From assembly GCA_009775095.1 (NCBI GenBank), contig VSOZ01000001.1:295779-359778 (forward strand): 64,000 nt of DNA. Direction: 5' to 3'. Every line of letters starts with the position of its first letter. Positions within the stretch are counted from its first letter, which is position 1. The notes beneath the pieces were generated by a model. The model was not told the origin of the DNA and searched no databases. It saw only the letters and a program-made list of their open reading frames with translations. Both the position numbers and the translations under genes were made by a program. Source of the stretch: Muribaculum sp. GTDB lineage: Bacteria > Bacteroidota > Bacteroidia > Bacteroidales > Muribaculaceae. Of the stretch, positions 16,941 to 24,661 are shown one piece after another.

Positions 16941-18040
16941 TGATGCAACGGTTTTAACGATCCGGACTCAACCAGCCACATACGATAATCACCGCTCGTA
17001 CGCGACATTATCTCGTCAAGATGAGTGCGGTTTGTATCTGTAATAAATATCTGGCCAAAACCATCGCGAGTCACAATCTCCATTATGTGCTCTACCCTCG
17101 TGGCGTCAAGTTTGTCAAATATGTCGTCAAGCAAGAGCATGGGATGCATGGCGCTCGTGTCGCGAAGGAATTCGTACTGAGCAAGTTTAAGTGCTATGAC
17201 ATACGTCTTGCACTGACCTTGCGAACCGGCCTTGCGCATAGGCATACCGTTAAGCGTCATCTCTATATCGTCGCGATGTATTCCTACAGTGGTGTGGCCG
17301 AGTATCTCGTCACGTCGACGCGCCTGCTCCAAGTGGTCGGTAAGAGTACGACCCGGCTCGTTAAGAGCACTTTCATAAGTCAGCGTCACACTCTCGTTAT
17401 CACCGGCAATACTACGGTAGTAGCGGTTAAATATTTCGGCCAACGTATCGATACGGGCGGCGCGTATACGGTGTATGTATGACGCCGAGCGCTCCATCTG
17501 CAACTCCAGAGCAAGATACAGATTCACGTCGGTCACACGGTCGCGCAACAGCTTATTGCGCTGCTCAAGAGCCTTGTTATAGCGTATCAGTTCATCAAGA
17601 TACACCGGATCGCTCTGCGAGATGACGATGTCGATGAAGCGGCGACGCTCCTCGCCCGTACCGCGTATTATATCAATGTCCTGAGGCGACGAAAGCACAA
17701 GCGGGAAAGCTCCTATATGGCTCGACAGACGCTGATATTCCTTGCCCTTACGCTTAAGGGTTTTGCGTCGTCCGCGGGCCATACCGAGCGACAGTTCCTC
17801 TTCGACACCCTTGCGTATATAGCTTGCCTGAACCATGGCGAAGTCCTCACCGTGGCGCAAAAGCATGGCGTCGGTCATACCCGTGAAGCTCTTGCAGAAA
17901 CTGAGATAGTACACCGCATCAAGAAGATTACTCTTGCCCATGCCGTTATTGCCGAGAAAGCAATTGACTTTAGGAGAGAAATCCAGCTCCGCGCCGGCGA
18001 TATTCTTGAAGTTACAGATCTTTATATGAGTAAGATACAT
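16937..18040 (-). CDS. recF: DNA replication and repair protein RecF
   Basis: A 367-residue SMC-like ATPase that helps load RecA at gaps. Walker A is GNNGMGKSN (30-38), the ABC signature is GSQGQCKTYVIALKLAQ, and Walker B is MLLLDDIFDKLD near residue 300. The length equals the usual RecF length. It lies 8 nt downstream of rlmN and overlaps the DUF721 gene by 4 nt, so rlmN, recF and DUF721 form one operon. Confidence 0.96.
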   Translation of the reverse strand: MYLTHIKICNFKNIAGAELDFSPKVNCFLGNNGMGKSNLLDAVYYLSFCKSFTGMTDAMLLRHGEDFAMVQASYIRKGVEEELSLGMARGRRKTLKRKGKEYQRLSSHIGAFPLVLSSPQDIDIIRGTGEERRRFIDIVISQSDPVYLDELIRYNKALEQRNKLLRDRVTDVNLYLALELQMERSASYIHRIRAARIDTLAEIFNRYYRSIAGDNESVTLTYESALNEPGRTLTDHLEQARRRDEILGHTTVGIHRDDIEMTLNGMPMRKAGSQGQCKTYVIALKLAQYEFLRDTSAMHPMLLLDDIFDKLDATRVEHIMEIVTRDGFGQIFITDTNRTHLDEIMSRTSGDYRMWLVESGSLKPLHQ

Positions 18041-18048
18041 GTCTCTCT

Positions 18049-19083
18049 TTAACAGTCGTTTTGTGATTTGCCGGCCAGCATGCCGCAGGCGGCGGCTATG
18101 TCCTCGCCGCGCGAAGTGCGTATGGTCGCGGTTATGCCAAGTTCGTTAAGGCGGTCACGGAACGCCGTCATCGTAGAGTCGTCGGAAGTATGCAGGTCAC
18201 TGTCGGGTATGGCGTGGAACCGTATCAGATTGACTCGGCAGTCAAGACCTTTCAACAGACGCGCGAGCGACTGCGCGTGACGCAAAGTGTCGTTCAGGCC
18301 TCCCCACATTATATATTCTATAGACAGACGCCTCTGATGGGAAAAATCATAATTCCTCAACAACTCAAGCACATTTTTAAGGGGATACGCCTTCTCCACC
18401 GGCATCAGCGACTCACGCTGCGGAGCCGACGGCGCGTGCACGCTGATAGCCACATGGACCTTTGTCTCGTCAAGCAGACGCTTCAACTCGGCAAGTTTGC
18501 CTATCGTCGACACCGTGATACGCTTAGGACTCCAAGCGAGTCCCCACGGAGCGGTAAGCACGGTTATGGCATCGAGCACGGCGTCAAGATTGTCCATCGG
18601 CTCACCCATGCCCATAAACACGATATTGGTAAGCGACTCGCTTTCAGGTATTGACAGGACCTGATTTATTATGTCGCCGGCCGTGAGATTGCCGTGGAAA
18701 CCCTGCCGGCCCGTCATGCAGAACTTACACCCCATACGACATCCCGCCTGCGACGACACACACAATGTGGCCCTGTCGCGATCAGGTATGTATACAGCCT
18801 CCACGTCACGGCCTCCTTTGCCTTCAAACAGGTATTTTACCGTACCGTCGAACGACCGGGCCGATGCTTTGGGAGCGGTGCGGCCAACACAATACCGCTG
18901 CGCGAGCGTCTCGCGGGCTTTTTTAGACAAATTTGTCATATCATCAATAGCGGCTACACGCTTGACGTAGAGCCAATCGGCCATCTGTCGCGCGGCAAAC
19001 CGAGGCATGCCGCACTCCGCAGCCACTTCCTGCAGCCGGTCGAGGGTCATGCCCGTCAAGGAAATTCTTGCATCATCCGTCAT
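18049..19083 (-). CDS. rlmN: 23S rRNA (adenine(2503)-C(2))-methyltransferase RlmN
   Basis: A radical-SAM methyltransferase of 344 residues that modifies 23S rRNA A2503 and tRNA A37. The CxxxCxxC cluster motif is C115, C119, C122 (CRMGCKFC). C108 and C332 align with the two catalytic cysteines of E. coli RlmN. The GEPMDN SAM-binding motif lies at 160-165. It heads the recF operon and is divergent from the DUF2851 gene. Confidence 0.96.
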   Translation of the reverse strand: MTDDARISLTGMTLDRLQEVAAECGMPRFAARQMADWLYVKRVAAIDDMTNLSKKARETLAQRYCVGRTAPKASARSFDGTVKYLFEGKGGRDVEAVYIPDRDRATLCVSSQAGCRMGCKFCMTGRQGFHGNLTAGDIINQVLSIPESESLTNIVFMGMGEPMDNLDAVLDAITVLTAPWGLAWSPKRITVSTIGKLAELKRLLDETKVHVAISVHAPSAPQRESLMPVEKAYPLKNVLELLRNYDFSHQRRLSIEYIMWGGLNDTLRHAQSLARLLKGLDCRVNLIRFHAIPDSDLHTSDDSTMTAFRDRLNELGITATIRTSRGEDIAAACGMLAGKSQNDC

Positions 19084-19111
19084 AATGACACAAAGTTACG
19101 CATTTTCCCCT

Positions 19112-19141
19112 ATTGATTTCTAATTTTTTTGATTATCTTTG
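19112..19141 (+). promoter_or_regulatory. Promoter of the DUF2851 gene
   Basis: ATTG (19112-19115), an 18-nt spacer and TATCTTTG (19134-19141) match the Bacteroidetes -33/-7 consensus. Transcription would begin near 19148, which supports the ATG at 19172 rather than the earlier TTG as the translation start. Confidence 0.6.
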
Positions 19142-19171
19142 TGCCATATCGTCAATCCTGTGGAAAAGCTC

Positions 19172-20464
19172 ATGCAGTACATATGGCAGCACCGTTTATG
19201 GCCTCACGGCGACATGTTCACCGTCGACCGACGACGCGTGTCGGTAATTGACCCGGGGCAACTGAACGTAAACTCCGGGCCCGACTTTTTCAACGCCAAA
19301 ATAAAAATAGGCGACGAGATGTGGGCCGGCGATGTCGAGATACATGTGAAAGCAAGTGACTGGCACCGCCACGGCCACCAAGAAGACCCTGCTTACCGCT
19401 CGGTCATACTACATGTGGTCGGCAAGGACGATACCGCAATAACTCTGAAGGATGGACGCGTCATACCACAGATGCGTATGCCGTGTGCACCAGATTTCCG
19501 TCAAGCCTACGACAGCCTTGTAGCAAGAGCCGGTTGCGACCTGCCTTGTGCCGACGAGATAAAATGCCTTGACTCCATATACCTGCACTCATGGCTCGAC
19601 AGTCTGGCCTACGAGCGCCTTTACACCAAGACCGACCGTATAACCGGCCATCTTAACCGTATGGCAGGCGACTGGGAGTCGGTGTGCTACATCACTCTTG
19701 CCCGTGCGCTTGGCTTCGGAGTAAACGGCGATCCGTTTGAGCGCCTTGCCATGAGCCTGCCGCTGCAGTTCATAGGTAAACACAGCGATTCGCAATTGAG
19801 CGTCGAGGCTCTGCTCTTCGGCCAAGCCGGCTTTCTTGACAAAGCCACCGATGACGACCCCTACGTGACACTGCTTAAAAACGAATACGCATTTCTGTCA
19901 CACAAATTCTCGCTGAAGCGCCCCGCGTTGCCGGGATGGAAAATGTCGAGGATGCGACCGGCCAATTTCCCTCATCGCCGCATAGCATTTTTAGGCTGTC
20001 TGCTGTTTGGAGGCTTCAAGCTCATGTCACGCATTGTCGACTCGACGTCGGTCGATGCTGTCAGAGCGCTATTTAACATAGAACTTACAGGTTACTGGGC
20101 ACGGCACTATTCATTCAACAGCCTGCTTGACGAGCCGAAAGCAACAGCTCTCGGCAGAAGTTCGGTCGACATTCTTGTCATCAACGTGGTCGTACCGCTA
20201 TTATATGCATATGCGCTGAACATTGACAGCCGCGAACGCGCCGATCGGGCAATAAACATGCTGCACGAACTTAAGTCCGAAAACAACTCCATAGTATCAC
20301 TTTTCACTTCACGCGGCATAGAGTGCAATAACGCTTTCACCTCACAAGCACTTATCCAACTACGACGCGAATATTGCGAGACACGGAAGTGCCTGTATTG
20401 CCGCATCGGCCACCGCATGCTCTCAAAAAGCGCCAAGAACAAAAGCGCAGACCCCAAACCTTAA
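19172..20464 (+). CDS. DUF2851 family protein
   Basis: A 430-residue protein of the DUF2851 family, which is widespread in Bacteroidetes and uncharacterised. Family features seen here include the N-terminal MQYIWQHRLWPHGDMFT, NSGPDFFNAKIKIGDEMWAG, and DVEIHVKASDW followed by the histidine-rich HRHGHQ. Near the C-terminus is a cysteine-containing segment (REYCETRKCLYCRIGHRMLS) that could bind a metal. The open frame extends 11 codons upstream to a TTG, but that would precede the likely transcription start. It stands alone between rlmN (divergent) and a small membrane-protein gene. Confidence 0.85.
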   Translation: MQYIWQHRLWPHGDMFTVDRRRVSVIDPGQLNVNSGPDFFNAKIKIGDEMWAGDVEIHVKASDWHRHGHQEDPAYRSVILHVVGKDDTAITLKDGRVIPQMRMPCAPDFRQAYDSLVARAGCDLPCADEIKCLDSIYLHSWLDSLAYERLYTKTDRITGHLNRMAGDWESVCYITLARALGFGVNGDPFERLAMSLPLQFIGKHSDSQLSVEALLFGQAGFLDKATDDDPYVTLLKNEYAFLSHKFSLKRPALPGWKMSRMRPANFPHRRIAFLGCLLFGGFKLMSRIVDSTSVDAVRALFNIELTGYWARHYSFNSLLDEPKATALGRSSVDILVINVVVPLLYAYALNIDSRERADRAINMLHELKSENNSIVSLFTSRGIECNNAFTSQALIQLRREYCETRKCLYCRIGHRMLSKSAKNKSADPKP

Positions 20465-20554
20465 TGAAAAACATCGTGCCATATGTCAATGAAATTATAT
20501 AACTTTGTGTACTGACTATTCATATAAACGTATAGAAAAATACAATCATTTGCA

Positions 20555-20833
20555 ATGAAAGAAAAAGGACAACAATGGAAAAGCATGGAAGAGCTGTACA
20601 AGACCCCGGCCAACCGCCGGCTGAAATATGCGGCTATTGCGGTGATTGCGGTTGTAATAGCCATTTTTGCAGCAATGATTTTTCTGCATGATGACTTATC
20701 GGTAAAGGCATATTTCTTTATGAGAGGATGCGCGGGAGCAGGCGCTATTATATTTGCAATCTTAGTAGGCATCCTCGTTTACAGAGTTAACAGTGCGTTT
20801 ATAAAACAACCACGAAATAGCAACCATAAGTAA
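20555..20833 (+). CDS. Small two-TM membrane protein, unknown function
   Basis: A 92-residue protein with two hydrophobic helices (about 25-46, AAIAVIAVVIAIFAAMIFL, and about 55-76, GAGAIIFAILVGILV) joined by a short charged loop. The N-terminus (KEKGQQWKSMEELYKTPANR) should be cytoplasmic. A TAACTTTG box at 20500-20507 lies upstream. I do not recognise the family. It could be expressed alone or lead into the NamZ group, which starts about 200 nt downstream. Confidence 0.65.
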   Translation: MKEKGQQWKSMEELYKTPANRRLKYAAIAVIAVVIAIFAAMIFLHDDLSVKAYFFMRGCAGAGAIIFAILVGILVYRVNSAFIKQPRNSNHK

Positions 20834-20845
20834 TTCAATCCAACA

Positions 20846-20950
20846 ATGGAGTACCTTGGTCTGTTACTTTTACCGCTTTTTTGGGCAGCCATAGTACCCG
20901 TCCATGCCGACGGCAATATTTTCGGTTCAGGAAAATGGATAGGAGCATAA
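20846..20950 (+). CDS. Possible 34-residue hydrophobic peptide
   Basis: A short ATG-initiated frame starting 12 nt after the stop of the two-TM protein gene. Its first 20 residues are strongly hydrophobic (MEYLGLLLLPLFWAAIVPV), like a membrane peptide or signal anchor, and the tail (GNIFGSGKWIGA) is short and polar. Nothing else supports it, so it may be a real small membrane protein or a chance frame. Confidence 0.3.
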   Translation: MEYLGLLLLPLFWAAIVPVHADGNIFGSGKWIGA

Positions 20951-21041
20951 CAAGACGGGATAGAAATAAGACATATGATTTCGTTGGTATATTTAAGCCG
21001 AATTATTATTTTTTCCGCCACATTTGATTTATCTTTGCAAA

Positions 21042-22238
21042 ATGTTTAAACGATTTATTCTTAGCGCGATACCAATGTTGATTGTGATGACGGGACTCAT
21101 CGCCGGGCGCACCGACGCGTATGCCGGCGAAGTCGCCGTAGGAGCTTCGCGCATTGCTCTCTATCAACCGATGATGGAGGGCAAGCGCGTGGCACTCCTG
21201 TCAAATCACACCGGACTCGTCAACGGACGCCACACACTCGACATAATGCTTGAACACGACATAAACGTAGTGACTCTCTTCTCGCCCGAACACGGATTCC
21301 GCGGCACGGCCGATGCGGGCGAACACGTAAAAAGCGGCGTAGACCCGGTGACCGGCATACCTATAGCATCATTATATTCGGGAGGTAAAAATAGCCCTGA
21401 GCCGAAGGTCATGGAGGGCATAGATGTCATAGCCGTGGACCTTCAGGATGTGGGCACACGGTTTTATACTTATTACATAACCATGCTTAACCTCATCGAG
21501 GCGGCGGCGCAGCATGCCATTCCGGTCATAGTGCTCGACCGGCCAAACCCACTGGGCATGAGCGTAGACGGTCCGGTGCTTGACATGAAACTGCGCTCCG
21601 GAGTAGGACGACTTCCGGTGCCGGTACTCCACGGCATGACCATGGGCGAACTGGCTATAATGGCAAACGGCGAAGGATGGCTGCGCGACAACCTGAAAGC
21701 CGACATAACCGTAATCTCCTGCACGGGCTACACCCACGCCACTCGCTACAAGTTGCCCGTAGCACCGTCGCCCAACCTGCGCGACATGACGGCAATATAT
21801 CTTTATCCTTCACTCTGCTTCTTTGAAGGCACATCGGCAAGTGTAGGACGCGGCACCGACAGCCCGTTCAAAGTATACGGTCATCCGGCTATGCGCAATC
21901 ATGACTTCTCGTTCACTCCCCGCAGCATGCCGGGGGCAAAGAACCCCCCGTTGCTAGGCAAACGCTGCCGCGGCACCGACCTGTCAACAACCGACCACGA
22001 CTCCTTGATAATCGCCGGAGTAGACCTACAATATATAATCGACGCCTACAACTCAATGCCCGCTGCATCGAAAGCGCGGTTCTTCTCCACGTTCTTTGAC
22101 AAGCTGATAGGCAACACCCGTGTAAGACAGATGATAATATCGGGGAAAAGCGCCGACGAAATAAAATCGACATGGACCGACGAGGTCAAAGAATTCCGCA
22201 GACTTCGCGCAAAATATCTTCTATATCCCGAAAAATGA
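21042..22238 (+). CDS. namZ: DUF1343 exo-beta-N-acetylmuramidase (NamZ-like, GH171)
   Basis: A 398-residue exported enzyme that, by homology to Bacillus NamZ, removes N-acetylmuramic acid from non-reducing ends of peptidoglycan fragments. The signal peptide is MFKRFILSAIPMLIVMTG onward. Family motifs include LLSNHTGLV, LFSPEHGFRG, DLQDVGTRFYTYY, VLDRPNPLG and EGTSASVGRGTDSPF. The frame runs back to a TTG at 21024, but the ATG at 21042 begins a good signal peptide. A TATCTTTG box (21030-21037) lies only 5 nt before that ATG, so if it is used the mRNA would be almost leaderless. The stop overlaps the start of the symporter gene (ATGA). Confidence 0.88.
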   Translation: MFKRFILSAIPMLIVMTGLIAGRTDAYAGEVAVGASRIALYQPMMEGKRVALLSNHTGLVNGRHTLDIMLEHDINVVTLFSPEHGFRGTADAGEHVKSGVDPVTGIPIASLYSGGKNSPEPKVMEGIDVIAVDLQDVGTRFYTYYITMLNLIEAAAQHAIPVIVLDRPNPLGMSVDGPVLDMKLRSGVGRLPVPVLHGMTMGELAIMANGEGWLRDNLKADITVISCTGYTHATRYKLPVAPSPNLRDMTAIYLYPSLCFFEGTSASVGRGTDSPFKVYGHPAMRNHDFSFTPRSMPGAKNPPLLGKRCRGTDLSTTDHDSLIIAGVDLQYIIDAYNSMPAASKARFFSTFFDKLIGNTRVRQMIISGKSADEIKSTWTDEVKEFRRLRAKYLLYPEK

Positions 22239-23710
22239 CACCTATAATAATACTCCTAAGCATAACAGCATATTTTGCAGTGCTATTCACCGTGAGCCAC
22301 ATTGCCTCGCGCCGCACCGATAACGACGGTTTCTTCACCGGCAACCGCAAAGCGCCATGGCCAATAGTGGCCATAGCTACAATGGGAGCGGCCATCTCGG
22401 GAGTCACGTTCATAAGCGTACCCGGCATGGTGGCGGCTAAAGGTTACAGCTACCTGCAGATGGTACTCGGCTTCATAGCCGGATACTGGATAATAGCCTT
22501 TGTTCTCGTACCGCTGTTTTACCGGCGCAATCTGATATCCATCTACGGCTACCTCGGCGAACGCTTCGGGTTGAGCAGTTACCGCACCGGAGCATGGTTT
22601 TTCTTTGTTTCAAAGATGCTTGGAGCGTCGGTGCGCTTTTTCGTGGTGTGCATAGTGATTCAGGCTCTCGTGTGCGACCCGTGGGGCATACCGTTCAGTG
22701 TAAATGTAGCCGCTACAGTAGCTCTTGTATGGCTGTACACCTTTCGCGGCGGCGTCAAGTCGCTTATATGGACCGATACGCTGAAAAGCCTCTGCCTGAT
22801 TCTATCGGTCGCATTGTGCATATATTTCATAGCCGACAATCTTGCCATGCCGGTTTCGGACATAGCGGGCGCGATAGGCGGTCATCACTCGTCAAAGATG
22901 TTCTTCTTCGACGATCCCACGGCCGGCACCTACTTCTGGAAGCAGTTTGTAGCCGGCATATTCATGGCCATCGCCCTCAACGGGCTCGACCAAGACATGA
23001 TGCAGCGCAATCTCGCATGCTGCGACTTCAAGAAATGCCGAAAGAATATGATTACGAGCGGCATCATGCAGTTTTTCGTCATAGCGCTGTTTCTCATGCT
23101 CGGCACCCTGCTTGTCATATATATTGACAACACCCCGGACCTCGCCATGCCGGAAAACAGCGACGAGATATTCGGTCTCGTGGTGTCGCACCCCTCTCTG
23201 CCGGTCATTACGGGTGTTCTCTTTATAATAGGTCTTGTAGCGGCGGCATACTCGGCAGCCGGGTCGGCACTGGTGTCGCTTACAACATCATTCACCGTTG
23301 ACATACTTAACGGCGCCGATATGGAGGATGCGCGTCTGGCCCGCATGCGTTCGCGCGTACACATAGCCATGGCCGTGACCATGGGTTGTGTGATCATATT
23401 GTTTCACATACTTAACGAGGACGACGCCATAAGCGCCGTGTATACGCTCGCATCGTACACGTACGGACCTATACTCGGTCTGTTTGCCTTCGGTATGTTC
23501 AGCCGGCGCTCGGTCAACGACCGCATGGTGCCCGTCATATGTATAGCCGCACCTCTGATCTGCTACATTATCAAACAGGCTCTCGGCAGAGTCTACGGCT
23601 ACGAAATGAGCTTCGAACTTATCATACTCAACGCTGTCATCACCTGCGCGGGACTCGCAATTATGTCGACCAAGAACGCCGCGCCCGTAGAAAGCGTACA
23701 GACCCGGTAA
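22235..23710 (+). CDS. Sodium:solute symporter (SSS family)
   Basis: A 491-residue inner-membrane transporter with about 13 helices starting MTPIIILLSITAYFAVLF. The SSS core is present (FFTGNRKAPWPIVAIATMGA, FRGGVKSLIWTDTLK, GLDQDMMQRNLACCDFKKC, AGSALVSLTTSFTVDI). The start overlaps the namZ stop by 4 nt, so the pair is translationally coupled; a frame extension further upstream is therefore discarded. The neighbour suggests that it imports N-acetylmuramic acid or a related cell-wall sugar or muropeptide. Other SSS members carry sialic acid, proline or sugars, so the substrate is open. Confidence 0.88.
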   Translation: MTPIIILLSITAYFAVLFTVSHIASRRTDNDGFFTGNRKAPWPIVAIATMGAAISGVTFISVPGMVAAKGYSYLQMVLGFIAGYWIIAFVLVPLFYRRNLISIYGYLGERFGLSSYRTGAWFFFVSKMLGASVRFFVVCIVIQALVCDPWGIPFSVNVAATVALVWLYTFRGGVKSLIWTDTLKSLCLILSVALCIYFIADNLAMPVSDIAGAIGGHHSSKMFFFDDPTAGTYFWKQFVAGIFMAIALNGLDQDMMQRNLACCDFKKCRKNMITSGIMQFFVIALFLMLGTLLVIYIDNTPDLAMPENSDEIFGLVVSHPSLPVITGVLFIIGLVAAAYSAAGSALVSLTTSFTVDILNGADMEDARLARMRSRVHIAMAVTMGCVIILFHILNEDDAISAVYTLASYTYGPILGLFAFGMFSRRSVNDRMVPVICIAAPLICYIIKQALGRVYGYEMSFELIILNAVITCAGLAIMSTKNAAPVESVQTR

Positions 23711-23729
23711 CCTTAAACATCCTATCATT

Positions 23730-24647
23730 ATGGCAAAAGACCTTTTCAGCCGATACATCTGGCTAATAGACACAATCAAACGCTACGGCTCTCTGTCACG
23801 CGAGGAGCTGAACAAACTCTGGATACGCTCGCCCTACTCCAACGGGGAGCCGTTGCCGCGACGTACATTTTACTCCTACCGCAACGCCATTGAAGAGCTG
23901 TTCAAGATAAACATCGAGTGCAACCAGTCGACATTTGAATACTACATCGAGGAGAGCGACGAACACTACGAGAGCGTAATGAACTGGATGCTCAACTCCG
24001 CCTCCATAGGCAATCTGCTTAACGATGCAAAAGACATAGGCGACATGATATTTCTCGAGGAAGTGCCATCGGCACGCGAGCACCTGTCGATAGTGGTAGA
24101 TTCTCTTAAAGAGCGACGCCCTATAAAGTTCTCCTACCAGCCCTATACCCGCATCAACCCTACCCGCGACATAATACTCGAACCGTACTTCCTCAAAATA
24201 TTCAAGCAACGGTGGTATCTGACAGGCCGCAACGTCAAGGAGGACACGATAAAGACCTACGCGCTCGACCGCATGACCGAACCCTCGCTGCAGACGACTA
24301 CCTACAACATACCGGAGGACTTCGATGCAGAAGCCTACTTCCATGACAGCTACGGAATAATATTTGACGAGGGACAGGTAAAACGTGTAGCTATACGCAC
24401 CGACCCGCGTCAGGCAAAATACTTCCGCTCCGTACCGTTACACCACTCTCAGCAGGAAGTACTGCATGACAGCTATTCGATATTCTATTACAATATAAAG
24501 ATTACACCCGACTTCGTTCAAGAACTGCTATCCTACGGACCCAAACTCACAGTGCTGAGTCCTCCCGAACTATGCGGCATCATGGTCGACTCGCTGCGCA
24601 GAACACTTGAGAACTACGCAGAACCGCAGACACCGCCAAAATCCTGA
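23730..24647 (+). CDS. WYL-domain transcriptional regulator
   Basis: A DNA-binding regulator of 305 residues. The N-terminal winged-helix-like part (RYIWLIDTIKRYGSLSREEL) is followed by a WYL domain at about 120-220 (RPIKFSYQPYTRINPTRDII, LEPYFLKIFKQRWYLTGRN) and a C-terminal extension (LLSYGPKLTVLSPPELCG). WYL domains sense small ligands or nucleic acids. It lies 19 nt after the symporter, so it may regulate the namZ/symporter pair in response to the imported sugar. Many Bacteroidetes carry such WYL proteins elsewhere, so the link to cell-wall recycling is only positional. Confidence 0.85.
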   Translation: MAKDLFSRYIWLIDTIKRYGSLSREELNKLWIRSPYSNGEPLPRRTFYSYRNAIEELFKINIECNQSTFEYYIEESDEHYESVMNWMLNSASIGNLLNDAKDIGDMIFLEEVPSAREHLSIVVDSLKERRPIKFSYQPYTRINPTRDIILEPYFLKIFKQRWYLTGRNVKEDTIKTYALDRMTEPSLQTTTYNIPEDFDAEAYFHDSYGIIFDEGQVKRVAIRTDPRQAKYFRSVPLHHSQQEVLHDSYSIFYYNIKITPDFVQELLSYGPKLTVLSPPELCGIMVDSLRRTLENYAEPQTPPKS

Positions 24648-24661
24648 CTCACCGGGCGTTA

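Noticed and set aside
21030..21037. TATCTTTG as promoter of namZ
   Set aside because: It lies 5 nt before the ATG with no matching -33 element, so it would force an almost leaderless mRNA. It is kept only as a remark in the namZ entry.
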